From an uncultured Bacteroidota bacterium (GTDB lineage Bacteria; Bacteroidota; Bacteroidia; AKYH767-A; OLB10), in the NCBI GenBank assembly GCA_903847585.1, contig CAINEC010000162.1:1-64000 (forward strand): a DNA stretch of 64,000 nt, written 5' to 3'. The notes under the pieces are model-generated. The model ran no database searches and had not been told where the DNA came from. It was given only the letters and a program-made list of their open reading frames with translations. Both the position numbers and the translations under genes were made by a program. Below, one piece after another: positions 43,123 through 52,927 of the stretch (positions within the stretch are counted from its first letter, which is position 1; every line of letters starts with the position of its first letter).

Positions 43123-46100
43123 ATGGCATTATTTCAAGAGGCGATTATAAAAAAGCATTTGAGCTTAATTGATGAAAAAATCATTGATGCAGCTTTTAGT
43201 GAATATAAGCGCGTTTACTCGCCCGACAAAATAAAAAATATCAGAGTTGCCAAGGAAGAGCAATACCAGGAAGGATTTATTAAAGATGTATTTGGATCTG
43301 TGTTGGGATACTCTGTTTATCCAGAGCATCCGTATAATATCGAAACAGAGAAGAAGAATGAATCAGATGCTAAAAAAGCCGATGGTGCTATATTAAAGGA
43401 TGAAAAAGTAGTTGGGGTTATTGAGTTAAAAGATAATAAAACTAAAAATCTTGATGCCGTAAAGGATCAGGCCTTTGGGTATAAGCACAATCATAAAGAA
43501 TGTAGTTATGTCATCTCTTCTAATTTTCATAAGCTGCGTTTTTATATTGATGATGCCACCGATTACGAAGAGTTTGATTTATACAATTTAGACAAAGAAA
43601 CCTTTAAGCGTTTTTACCTCTATCTGCGCAAAGAAGGTTTATTAGATAAGAACTTACCTAAGCTTCTTCGACAAGAAACGAAGTTTCACGAAGAAGAGAT
43701 TTCTAAAAAGCTTTATAAGGATTACTCTAATTTCAAACGAAGCTTTTACGAGAATGCGGTAAAGAATAATCCGCAGCACGATAAACTTATCTTATTTAAG
43801 AAAAGTCAGAAGTTTTTAGACCGAATTTTATTTTTATTGTTTGCAGAAGATAAAGGTTTAGTTGGAACTAATTCAATTGTGAACATAGTAGATAAATGGG
43901 CGGAAGCCGATGATGATTATTACCAACCACTCTACGAAATGGTGAACAAATATTTTGGTCACTTGTATCGAGGATATACTTATCAGAAAACAGGTGAGGT
44001 GATACCTCAGTTTGGTGGTGAATTGTTTGCGCCGGATGATGTTTTAGAAACCCTCAAAATTGATGATGAGATTTTGAAGAATGATTTATTGGTGCTTTCT
44101 AAATACGATTTTAATACAGATGTAGATGTAAATATCCTGGGACATATTTTTGAACATTCCTTGAATGAAATTGATGATGTAGAGGCGGAGCTACGTGGGG
44201 AACAGTTAGACAAAACTAAAAGTAAGCGTAAGAAAGACGGGGTGTTTTACACTCCTAAATACATCACTAAATACATTGTTGATAATACCCTTGGTAAATT
44301 ATGTGCTGAGAAAAAAGCGGAGTTACAATTAGACCAGGACATTGCCATATTTGAATATCAGAAAGCAGATGGCAAGCTGAATGAAAAAGGAAGAGAATTA
44401 TTTGAACGATTAAATAATTATAAAGACTGGTTGCTGACTATTAAAGTATGTGATCCCGCATGTGGAAGTGGAGCCTTCTTAAACCAGGCACTTTCTTTTT
44501 TTATTGAAGAACATAAGTTGGTGGATGATATTATAGCAGAACTAACCAATACGCCTTTACGTTTATTTGATACCGACTTGCAAATTTTAGAGAACAATAT
44601 TTTTGGTGTTGACATTAACGAAGAAAGTATTGAGATTGCTAAACTCTCCTTATGGTTACGCACGGCACAGCCAGGTAGAAAACTTTCTGATTTATCCAAT
44701 AACATTAAATGTGGGAACTCATTAATTGATGATCCTGCAATAGCTGGCGACAAAGCATTTAATTGGGAAAAAGAGTTTCCGATTGTTTTTAATAAAGGTG
44801 GGTTTGATGTGGTGATTGGAAATCCGCCGTATGTGAGAAAGCAAGGCTTAATGGAACATTATCCAGAAATGTGCACTTATTACGAAAAGACTTTTAAAGC
44901 AGCCACAGCTAATTATGATGTGTACGCAATTTTCATGGAAAGGAGCTTCAACTTAATTAATGAAAAAGGTGTAGTTTCTTTTATTCTTCCACATAAATTT
45001 TTAGTTACAGATTTTGGTGTTGGCATTCGTTCGTTTTTTAAAGAAAATACTTGTGTGGAATCATTAATTCATTTTGGCTCCCATTTAGTTTTTAATGATG
45101 CATCTACCTATACTTGTATTATTAATCTGACAAAAACAAATAAGCAAAAGGTGTTATTTAAAAAATTAATTCCAGAAGAATTATTGACACAATTTGATTG
45201 GGATTATATGTACTATAAAAATCTTACATCAAACAATTGGGATTTGCAAAGTGAGAAAGTTTTTGATGTCATATCAAAACTAAATACACAACCTTATAAA
45301 GTTGAAGATGTTTTTGATAAGATTTTTCAAGGAATAGCCACCAGCTTGGATGAGGTTTATGTTTTTCAAGGAAAAAAGGAGGGTAATATTATTAAAGGAT
45401 ATAACTCTAAATATGATTATCATTTTGAAATAGAGTCTGGACTTGTGAAGCCATTTATTAAAGGTAATCAACTATCCAGAAATTGTAATCCTCAAATAAC
45501 TAATTATGTTGTTTTTCCATACATTATTGAATCTGATTCACCACTTTCAATGAATGAAAGCTTTATTAAAAGTAATTTCCCTTTAGGTTATTCATATTTG
45601 AAATATTTTGAAACTCAAATAAGAGGACGTGAAAACGGCAAAATGGATAGAGAGGATGATTGGTTTCTCTATATATATCCTAAGAATTTAACCAAGTTCC
45701 AACATCCTAAAATTATGACTCAAGAAATTTCTTTGGGTTGTAATATGACTTACGATAAGGATGGGGTATATTATCATCCAACAACAATTTATTCATTTGT
45801 AAAAAATGAGAAATTTAAAATAGATGATAAATTTTATCTTGGAGTACTTAATTCCAAAGTAATGTGGTTCTTTTTGAAGAATACAGGTACTGAATTAGGG
45901 GGTGGTTATTTCAGATTCAAAACAAATTATCTCAAACCGTTTCCCTTACCAGCAATTCCCCAAAATGCTGATGAAATTATATTCAAAGTTCAATTTGCAT
46001 TAGAAATAAATAAAGAATCTCAATCAATTGAATCGCGATTTACCAACTACTTCGTAAATCAACATAATATTTCAAAACTTACAGGCAAACTCGAAAGTTG

Positions 46101-46338
46101 GTATGAACTCTCTTTCACCGAATTCATCAATGAACTCAACAAAGCCATCAAAGCAAATAAGGGCACAGCATTAACCAAGAAAGATGAATTTGAGTGGATG
46201 GAATTGTTCGAGGAGAACAAGAAAAAAGTACTAGAACTCAAAGCTCAAATAGACCAAACCGACCGAGAGATTGATCGTATGGTGTATGAGCTGTATGAAT
46301 TAACGGAAGAGGAGATACAGATTGTAGAGAATAGTTGA
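43123..46338 (+). CDS. Type IIG-like restriction-modification polypeptide (nuclease + N6-adenine methylase + specificity region)
   Basis: Putative PD-ExK: KKADGAILKDEKVVGVIELKDNK; motif I DPACGSGAFL; motif IV NPPY; C-terminal target-recognition-like region. Confidence 0.87.
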   Translation: MALFQEAIIKKHLSLIDEKIIDAAFSEYKRVYSPDKIKNIRVAKEEQYQEGFIKDVFGSVLGYSVYPEHPYNIETEKKNESDAKKADGAILKDEKVVGVIELKDNKTKNLDAVKDQAFGYKHNHKECSYVISSNFHKLRFYIDDATDYEEFDLYNLDKETFKRFYLYLRKEGLLDKNLPKLLRQETKFHEEEISKKLYKDYSNFKRSFYENAVKNNPQHDKLILFKKSQKFLDRILFLLFAEDKGLVGTNSIVNIVDKWAEADDDYYQPLYEMVNKYFGHLYRGYTYQKTGEVIPQFGGELFAPDDVLETLKIDDEILKNDLLVLSKYDFNTDVDVNILGHIFEHSLNEIDDVEAELRGEQLDKTKSKRKKDGVFYTPKYITKYIVDNTLGKLCAEKKAELQLDQDIAIFEYQKADGKLNEKGRELFERLNNYKDWLLTIKVCDPACGSGAFLNQALSFFIEEHKLVDDIIAELTNTPLRLFDTDLQILENNIFGVDINEESIEIAKLSLWLRTAQPGRKLSDLSNNIKCGNSLIDDPAIAGDKAFNWEKEFPIVFNKGGFDVVIGNPPYVRKQGLMEHYPEMCTYYEKTFKAATANYDVYAIFMERSFNLINEKGVVSFILPHKFLVTDFGVGIRSFFKENTCVESLIHFGSHLVFNDASTYTCIINLTKTNKQKVLFKKLIPEELLTQFDWDYMYYKNLTSNNWDLQSEKVFDVISKLNTQPYKVEDVFDKIFQGIATSLDEVYVFQGKKEGNIIKGYNSKYDYHFEIESGLVKPFIKGNQLSRNCNPQITNYVVFPYIIESDSPLSMNESFIKSNFPLGYSYLKYFETQIRGRENGKMDREDDWFLYIYPKNLTKFQHPKIMTQEISLGCNMTYDKDGVYYHPTTIYSFVKNEKFKIDDKFYLGVLNSKVMWFFLKNTGTELGGGYFRFKTNYLKPFPLPAIPQNADEIIFKVQFALEINKESQSIESRFTNYFVNQHNISKLTGKLESWYELSFTEFINELNKAIKANKGTALTKKDEFEWMELFEENKKKVLELKAQIDQTDREIDRMVYELYELTEEEIQIVENS

Positions 46339-46425
46339 TAGAATATTTGCTCTTAAAATAGTTTCTTTTTACTTACAATTATTAGAAAACATATTAGACT
46401 TAATTAATTTGAAAAATTAACTGCC

Positions 46426-46791
46426 ATGTATCATAAAGAACATTATACGAGTGGTGAATTAAAATGTGAAGGAGAATTATTAGAACTTATTGATTGTACA
46501 AGTAGAGGTAGTGGTCGTCAAATCGAAATTGATGATCACAAATTCTGTGTGGAATGTGTATTGGGTTCAAAATTTAGAAAAAAAGGAGAATGGAAGTACT
46601 ATAATAAAAATGGGCAGTTAATTGCTATTGGTGAATATGTGGTATTAGATTATTGGTTTGTCCCAAGTGAAAAAAATGGAATTTGGTCGACCTTTCGTGA
46701 AGATGGTAACTTACTCCAACAAACCGTATATGATCAAGGTAAAATAATTGAGGTTTCTATTTTTGATGATGATAATATTAAAATCGACTGA
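46426..46791 (+). CDS. Small MORN/YwqK-like hypothetical protein
   Basis: KGEWKYYNKNGQLIAIGEY and NGIWSTFREDGNLLQQTVYDQGK repeats. Confidence 0.65.
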   Translation: MYHKEHYTSGELKCEGELLELIDCTSRGSGRQIEIDDHKFCVECVLGSKFRKKGEWKYYNKNGQLIAIGEYVVLDYWFVPSEKNGIWSTFREDGNLLQQTVYDQGKIIEVSIFDDDNIKID

Positions 46792-46801
46792 GCCAACTAA
46801 A

Positions 46802-46822
46802 AAACTCCAATAAATCGAGTTT
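46802..46822. terminator. Weak bidirectional terminator-like hairpin
   Basis: AAACTC/GAGTTT 6-bp stem between convergent genes, flanked by A and T tracts. Confidence 0.3.
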
Positions 46823-46825
46823 CTT

Positions 46826-47530
46826 TCACTTACACATCTGATGTGTATTCAGTCTTTCATCCTTGCAACAATCACCATCGCCACTTTTCATGGTACTGCC
46901 TCGATGAATTAAAAACAAAGCTAAGGCTATTGCAATAAACGGAGATAGTTTGTTGATGGATAATTTTACTTTAGGACTAAAAATATTTTGAGATACTGCC
47001 ACTAGGTACATCAATGGTAGGGTGCCTAATCCAAACAATAACATATAGAGCGCGGCATTGGTTATACCTCCATAGCTGATTGCACCTGCCATGGCTAAGT
47101 AAACAAATCCACAAGGTAATATTCCGTTTGCTAGTCCTACAACATACATTGCAGTAAATGATTTCTTCTTGATGTAATTTCCGATAACTGATTTTATCTT
47201 AAAAGACATTTTTACTAAACGTCCATTGACTTTACTCAATAGTTTATCGTTTAAAAACAATACAACCAGGATGATTAATATTCCAGAGAAAATACTCAAA
47301 TCACTTTGCAATCCTTTTAATTGAAAACTAATTCCAATTAATCCTGCTATCACACCCAACAGCATATACATCGTAACACGACCGAGTTGGTACATCAAGC
47401 GACCAAGATAAAAATGTCTTGCATCACCATCAACAACAGGTAATGATAACGCAATTGGTCCGCACATACCAAGGCAATGAAAACTCCCTAAAAATCCGAG
47501 CGACAACGCGCTGATCAGATAATAATTCAT
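46826..47530 (-). CDS. SafE/UreH-domain membrane protein of cbb3 loci
   Basis: GFLGSFHCLGMCGPIALSLP, GLANGILPCGFVYLAMAGA; adjacent to ccoH. Confidence 0.85.
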   Translation of the reverse strand: MNYYLISALSLGFLGSFHCLGMCGPIALSLPVVDGDARHFYLGRLMYQLGRVTMYMLLGVIAGLIGISFQLKGLQSDLSIFSGILIILVVLFLNDKLLSKVNGRLVKMSFKIKSVIGNYIKKKSFTAMYVVGLANGILPCGFVYLAMAGAISYGGITNAALYMLLFGLGTLPLMYLVAVSQNIFSPKVKLSINKLSPFIAIALALFLIHRGSTMKSGDGDCCKDERLNTHQMCK

Positions 47531-47531
47531 T

Positions 47532-47963
47532 TTACTGCATCATCAATTTTTCTTCTTGCAAATATTCTTTTCCATCACAACTCCATGCAATGGTCAATCG
47601 CCAGTAGCCTCCCGATAATTTATCCGACTGAACCAGCATTTTACCGTTATCGTTTTTGATGTTCATTGTAAAATCCTTTTGCTTATCATTAGGACGATAA
47701 AATGTCAATGTGCCTTTTATGGCACGATTAGCAAATTCAGAAGGAAAAGATAACTCAAGTGATTTGTCATTAACAGAATTACATACTACAGTTGCGGTAG
47801 CGGCATTCTGCATTTTATTATAACGGTCCTGATATTTTACTTCCTGATCGTAATAATTATCAGCAACTAATTCTGTGTTTTGTTGCGTGCATTTGTAAAC
47901 CAATGTCAACATACCAACAACAAACAACACATAAACAAACATTATTTTATATCCCCAATTCAT
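47532..47963 (-). CDS. ccoH: FixH/CcoH-like cbb3 assembly protein
   Basis: MNWGYKIMFVYVLFVVGMLTLVYKC; NYYDQEVKYQDRYNKMQNA. Confidence 0.88.
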   Translation of the reverse strand: MNWGYKIMFVYVLFVVGMLTLVYKCTQQNTELVADNYYDQEVKYQDRYNKMQNAATATVVCNSVNDKSLELSFPSEFANRAIKGTLTFYRPNDKQKDFTMNIKNDNGKMLVQSDKLSGGYWRLTIAWSCDGKEYLQEEKLMMQ

Positions 47964-47965
47964 AG

Positions 47966-49378
47966 CTATTTTATTTTTACAGGACCAATGAAATTAGTCT
48001 TGATCGTTTCAATTAATTTGTTGCCAGATTTTACTTCTAATACAATAGGCAGTCTTGCATCTACAATTTGATTTTGATTAATCATCACAAAGAATTCTCC
48101 ATCAGCGCTACCTTGACCGTCTAATTTTGTAATCCCATCGCCAACCCATTTCACCGAGCCTGATGGTTGCACCAATTTAATTTCAACGGGCATCTGATCG
48201 AATGTTTTGTTAATCAGATTCACGGTATATAAATTCGAATAGATGCTATCATTTTGTTGTTGGTAGATCATACCAGGAGTACGCAGTATAGTAGATTCCA
48301 CATCGGAACGCATAATTAAAAGTGACAATAGGGTAGTTAGCAAAACGAAGAGCACAAATGAATACGCTTTTATTCTTCCTGTTATTTGAAATTTCGTCCC
48401 TTCAGCAATAGAATTTTCACTTGTATAACGAATTAGACCTTGTGGCTTTTTGATTTTATCCATGATGCCATCACAAGCATCAATACAAGCAGTACAATTT
48501 ACACATTCGAGCTGCGTACCATTACGGATATCGATACCGGTAGGACAAACATTCACACATTGATGACAATCGATGCAATCACCAAATTTAGATTCAGCAG
48601 TCTTTTGCAATTTACCTCTTGGCTCTCCGCGTTTATAATCGTACGCAATAACCACCGAATTTTTATCAAGCAAAACACCTTGTAATCTTCCATAAGGACA
48701 AACAATTAAACAAGCCTGCTCGCGAAAACGCATATACACAGCAAAGAAGACGAATGTAAAAACGAGAATCGCTATTAATCCACCAACGTGATTGAATGGA
48801 TCATCCAAAACAATTTGTTTTAATTCATCGATGCCAATGATGTAAGCAAGAAATGTATTTGCAATGATAAATGAAATCAGAAAAAAGATACTTCCTTTTA
48901 AAATTCGCTTTCTGAATTTTTCGGGAGATGGAGGAGCATTCTTCAATGCCTTTTGTTGCGCTGCATCACCTTCAATCCAGTATTCAATTTTACGAAAGAC
49001 CATTTCCATAAAAATGGTTTGCGGACAAGCCCAACCACACCATAGTCGACCAAACAACGCTGTAAATACAATAATAAAAACAACGAACGTAAGCATCGCC
49101 AACACGAACAAGTAAAAGTCCTGTGGCCAAAATGCAATTCCGAATAAAATAAATTTTCGCTCAACAACATTTAATAACATGAATGGGTGTCCGTTTAATT
49201 TAATAAACGGACCCACAAACATGACTGCTAATAAGAAATAACTAAATAATGTCCTTTTATTATAAAAGCGACCTTTGGGTTTCTTCGGAAAAATCCAATT
49301 ACGGTTACCGTCTTTAGAAATAGTTGAAATACTATCTCTAAAACTATCGGCTTCGTCGTAAATAGCGGGATCCATCAT
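47966..49378 (-). CDS. ccoG: Cytochrome c oxidase accessory ferredoxin-like protein
   Basis: GRLWCGWACPQTIFMEMVFRKIEYWIEGD, CIDCHQCVNVCPTGIDIRNGTQLECVNCTACIDACD. Confidence 0.95.
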   Translation of the reverse strand: MMDPAIYDEADSFRDSISTISKDGNRNWIFPKKPKGRFYNKRTLFSYFLLAVMFVGPFIKLNGHPFMLLNVVERKFILFGIAFWPQDFYLFVLAMLTFVVFIIVFTALFGRLWCGWACPQTIFMEMVFRKIEYWIEGDAAQQKALKNAPPSPEKFRKRILKGSIFFLISFIIANTFLAYIIGIDELKQIVLDDPFNHVGGLIAILVFTFVFFAVYMRFREQACLIVCPYGRLQGVLLDKNSVVIAYDYKRGEPRGKLQKTAESKFGDCIDCHQCVNVCPTGIDIRNGTQLECVNCTACIDACDGIMDKIKKPQGLIRYTSENSIAEGTKFQITGRIKAYSFVLFVLLTTLLSLLIMRSDVESTILRTPGMIYQQQNDSIYSNLYTVNLINKTFDQMPVEIKLVQPSGSVKWVGDGITKLDGQGSADGEFFVMINQNQIVDARLPIVLEVKSGNKLIETIKTNFIGPVKIK

Positions 49379-49386
49379 TATAATTA

Positions 49387-50361
49387 TTAGTTAGCTGTAG
49401 TAGTAACTGTAGTTGCTGTTGAGTCAGTAGCAGTAGGAGCAGAGTCATCTACCCAAACATCACCTTGCGCTGGTTTTGGATTAGCAGGATTCGAATTCTG
49501 CATTGACAAAATATAACTTGAAACAGCTTGAATATTCTTAGGTGTTAATTGCGTTTTCCAGCTGATCATTCCTTTTAAAGGAACGCCATTCGTGATTGTT
49601 CTAAAAACATTTTTTATTCCACCACCATGAATCCAATTAGGGTCCGTTAAATTGGGTCCTATGTTACCTTCCAAATTTTGACCGTGACAAGAAGTACAGT
49701 TTTTATTAAAAATTTCTTTTCCTTCACTTAAAACAGTAGCATCTGCAATGAACTTAACATTTTCAGCAGTAACCATGTCCGCCATTTTTTCATTTCTAAT
49801 TCGTTGAGCTTCATCAGCAGCTTGAACAGAAGCAATGTACTCCTGATCTTGACTATAACCTGTTTTGAAAACATGGAAATGAAACACATAAATTACAGCC
49901 CATATAATGGTGAAGTAAAAACCCCATTTCCACCAAGGAGGTAAATTATTATCTAACTCACGAATGCCATCATAGTCATGATGAAGCATGATGTCCTCTT
50001 CCTTTTCAACGGGTACTGCTTGCGTTAAAACGTTACGATCAAAGCGAGACCAAAACGATTCTGTCTGAACAAGCTTTACCGTTTCTGATTTTAACTGCTG
50101 CTCTTTTTGAGGAGCCATTCCTCTTGCAATAACTAGTAACGTTCTTGCCATAACGAAAATGGCAATCAAGAGAATCAGAATAAAAATAGCCAGGTAATAA
50201 AAAGAAGGTTGGTAGAATAGTGGATCAACGGTTTTAAAGTATTGTCCACTGTTCGCTACTGTTGTACTATCTGTTATCGCTTGTGCATGCACTGTTGTAT
50301 TCATAAACATCAGGCCTGCAATAAATCCTATAGAGATGATATGTTTTTTCATGATAATCAA
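49387..50361 (-). CDS. ccoP: cbb3-type cytochrome c oxidase subunit III
   Basis: NNLPPWWKWGFYFTIIWAVIYVFHFHVF; CTSCHGQNLEGNIGPNLTD. Confidence 0.93.
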   Translation of the reverse strand: MIIMKKHIISIGFIAGLMFMNTTVHAQAITDSTTVANSGQYFKTVDPLFYQPSFYYLAIFILILLIAIFVMARTLLVIARGMAPQKEQQLKSETVKLVQTESFWSRFDRNVLTQAVPVEKEEDIMLHHDYDGIRELDNNLPPWWKWGFYFTIIWAVIYVFHFHVFKTGYSQDQEYIASVQAADEAQRIRNEKMADMVTAENVKFIADATVLSEGKEIFNKNCTSCHGQNLEGNIGPNLTDPNWIHGGGIKNVFRTITNGVPLKGMISWKTQLTPKNIQAVSSYILSMQNSNPANPKPAQGDVWVDDSAPTATDSTATTVTTTAN

Positions 50362-50362
50362 T

Positions 50363-50539
50363 TTATGCGTTATTGGTTTCGTCGTTGCTTAATGGCAACC
50401 TGCTTATTTCATTTAACTCTTCTTTGTTTGCCTTTACCACATAAACAATCAAGGCAGTAAAGAATACGAAGAATACCAGCAGAGAGAACATAGGATAAAT
50501 ACCTACGTCAGTAATTTGTTCTAAATATTGTTTAAACAT
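50363..50539 (-). CDS. ccoQ: CcoQ-like cbb3 subunit (58 aa; below ORF-track cutoff)
   Basis: MFKQYLEQITDVGIYPMFSLLVFFVFFTALIVYVVKANKEELNEISRLPLSNDETNNA*, between ccoP and ccoNO. Confidence 0.82.
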   Translation of the reverse strand: MFKQYLEQITDVGIYPMFSLLVFFVFFTALIVYVVKANKEELNEISRLPLSNDETNNA

Positions 50540-50547
50540 ATGCTTGC

Positions 50548-52680
50548 TTATTTTGTAGTTGAATTATCAGAAACTTTATTTGCTTTAATGTCGACACCTA
50601 ATCGTTGTAAGTAGGCAATCATTGCTACTAACTCTTTATTTGCATCGATAGGAGCACCACTCTTATTTAAGTCAGCAGCAATTTCATTTGCTTGCTTCAT
50701 CAAATCAGCATTGGCTTGTTGATCATACCCTTTTGTGTAAGGAACACCTAACGTAATCATTGCTCTGATTTTTGCTGGAGTAGAAGCAGTATCTAAATTA
50801 TTTTCTGCAAGAAAAGCATACGGAGGCATGATAGAACCTGGCGACATAGTTCGAGGATCAATCATATGATGATAATGCCATACGTTTTGATATTTTCCTC
50901 CTACACGTAATAAATCTGGACCTGTTCGCTTAGAACCCCATTGGAAAGGATGATCATACACAAACTCTCCAGCTTTAGCATATTCACCATAACGTTCTGT
51001 TTCGTGACGGAACGGACGCACCATTTGCGAGTGACAAGTGTAACAACCTTCACGGATATAAATATCACGACCTTGTAATTCAAGTGGAGTATAAGGCTTC
51101 ACAGATGCAATCGTTGGAATATTTTCTTTAATCATGAATGTTGGAATCATCTCCACTAATCCACCAATTAAAATCAACACCGTTGCAAACAACATCATCT
51201 GAATTGGTCTTCTTTCAATCCAACGATGCCAGTGACCACCTTCATGAACAGGAACGGCTTCTAATGCTGGAGCTTCTGCTGGTTCATTCGCTAATAAATC
51301 GCCCGTCTTCATCGTCATCACTAAATTGTAAACCATCGTTAACGCACCTGCTAAATACAATGTACCACCAACAGCACGTAACTTATACATCGGCATTAAC
51401 TTCGTTACCGTTGCTAAAAAGTTTGGATATTTTAATAATCCATCATCTGTAAATTGTTGCCACATCATGTATTGTTCAAACCCTGCCCAATACATCGGAA
51501 TGGCATAGAATAAAATTCCTAACGTTGCTAACCAGAAGTGATAGCTTGCTAATTTTTTAGAGTATAACTCGGTTTGATAAATGCGAGGGATTAACCAATA
51601 TAAAATACCAAACGTTAACATACCATTCCATCCTAGTCCACCAATGTGCACGTGAGCGATAGTCCAATCTGTAAAGTGAGAAATTGCATTCACTGATTTC
51701 AATGATAACATCGGACCTTCAAATGTTGCCATACCGTAAGCAGTGATTGCAACAACCATAAACTTCAATACAACACTTTCACGAACACGATCCCATGCAC
51801 CACGTAATGTCAACAGTCCGTTAATCATACCACCCCAGCTCGGAGCAATTAACATGATAGAGAAAACAGTTCCTAATGATTGCGCCCAATCAGGTAATGC
51901 AGTATATAATAAGTGATGAGGACCAGCCCAGATGTAAATAAAAATTAAAGCCCAAAAGTGAATGATTGATAATCGATAAGAATACACCGGACGATTAGCA
52001 GCCTTCGGAACGAAATAATACATCAAACCTAAATACGGCGTAGTTAAAAAGAAGGCTACTGCATTATGTCCGTACCACCATTGCACTAACGCATCTTGCA
52101 CACCTGCATATACAGGATAACTCTTTAAAAGACTTACTGGAATTTCAATACTATTTACAATGTGAAGTACTGCAACAGTAACCACCGTTGCAATATAAAA
52201 CCAAATGGCAACATATAGATGTCGCTCGCGACGTTTGATAATAGTACCAAACATATTCACCGCAAATACAACCCAAGTAAGTGTGATCAAGATATCAATC
52301 GGCCATTCTAATTCAGCATATTCTTTACCTGTAGTATGTCCTGTAATTAATGTTAATGCAGCAAGCACAATAATCGATTGCCACATCCAGAAATGAAGCT
52401 TGCCTAACAAGTCACTAAATAATCTCGCTTTCGTTAAACGTTGAAGGGAATAATACAATCCCATAAAAATTCCATTACCTACAAAGGCAAAAATGATTGC
52501 GTTGGTATGTATAGGTCGTACGCGACCAAATGTAACATACTCACCTGCGTTTAAACCAGGAAAAGGAATTTGAAGGGCTGCAATTAAACCCACCAACATT
52601 CCTACAATTCCCCAGATAATTGTCGCAATTGCAAAATTCCTAACAATGCGATTGTCGTAGCTATACTTCTCAATTGTCAT
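50548..52680 (-). CDS. ccoNO: Fused cbb3 oxidase subunits I and II (CcoN-CcoO)
   Basis: Heme-copper oxidase I motifs (RPIHTNAIIFAF, WWYGHNAVAFFLTTPYLGLMYYFVPK, HHLLYTALPDW, DWTIAHVHIGGLGWNGM) followed by CYTCHSQMVRPFRHETERYGEYA. Confidence 0.95.
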   Translation of the reverse strand: MTIEKYSYDNRIVRNFAIATIIWGIVGMLVGLIAALQIPFPGLNAGEYVTFGRVRPIHTNAIIFAFVGNGIFMGLYYSLQRLTKARLFSDLLGKLHFWMWQSIIVLAALTLITGHTTGKEYAELEWPIDILITLTWVVFAVNMFGTIIKRRERHLYVAIWFYIATVVTVAVLHIVNSIEIPVSLLKSYPVYAGVQDALVQWWYGHNAVAFFLTTPYLGLMYYFVPKAANRPVYSYRLSIIHFWALIFIYIWAGPHHLLYTALPDWAQSLGTVFSIMLIAPSWGGMINGLLTLRGAWDRVRESVVLKFMVVAITAYGMATFEGPMLSLKSVNAISHFTDWTIAHVHIGGLGWNGMLTFGILYWLIPRIYQTELYSKKLASYHFWLATLGILFYAIPMYWAGFEQYMMWQQFTDDGLLKYPNFLATVTKLMPMYKLRAVGGTLYLAGALTMVYNLVMTMKTGDLLANEPAEAPALEAVPVHEGGHWHRWIERRPIQMMLFATVLILIGGLVEMIPTFMIKENIPTIASVKPYTPLELQGRDIYIREGCYTCHSQMVRPFRHETERYGEYAKAGEFVYDHPFQWGSKRTGPDLLRVGGKYQNVWHYHHMIDPRTMSPGSIMPPYAFLAENNLDTASTPAKIRAMITLGVPYTKGYDQQANADLMKQANEIAADLNKSGAPIDANKELVAMIAYLQRLGVDIKANKVSDNSTTK

Positions 52681-52852
52681 AATGATTGATTTTTGATTTT
52701 TCGTTTGATGTTATTTCATTATCCATTAATATGCGAACTGCAGGGGAAGTATCATCATCAAATTGCCCTGTTTTTACAGACCAGAAAAATGCAATCAGAA
52801 ATCCGATAGCAACGGTTAAACTGGCAATGATTAAAAGGATGATTACTTTCAT
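52670..52852 (-). CDS. ccoS: cbb3 oxidase maturation protein CcoS
   Basis: MKVIILLIIASLTVAIGFLIAFFWSVKTGQFDDDTSPAVRILMD. Confidence 0.92.
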   Translation of the reverse strand: MKVIILLIIASLTVAIGFLIAFFWSVKTGQFDDDTSPAVRILMDNEITSNEKSKINHYDN

Positions 52853-52860
52853 AACGGGAG

Positions 52861-52925
52861 CAAATCTATTTCGAGAGTGGGATTAATTAAATGACCGCTA
52901 TTAGGGTGATTTATGATAATTGTCA
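52861..52925 (-). promoter_or_regulatory. Crp/FNR-type site TGACAATTATCA (minus; 52914-52925) + -7 box TAGATTTG (52861-52868) ahead of ccoS-NOQPGH
   Basis: TGA-N6-TCA; centre to last G of box = 58.5 bp. Confidence 0.65.
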
Positions 52926-52927
52926 AC

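Noticed and set aside
44418-44753. 111-aa minus-strand ORF
   Set aside because: Antisense to the R-M methylase core.
43081-46830. Mobile island carrying the R-M gene
   Set aside because: No terminal repeats, integrase, transposase or tRNA seen at either side; only gene content suggests mobility.
51138-51452. 104-aa plus-strand ORF
   Set aside because: Antisense to ccoNO; low-complexity Ser/Leu composition.
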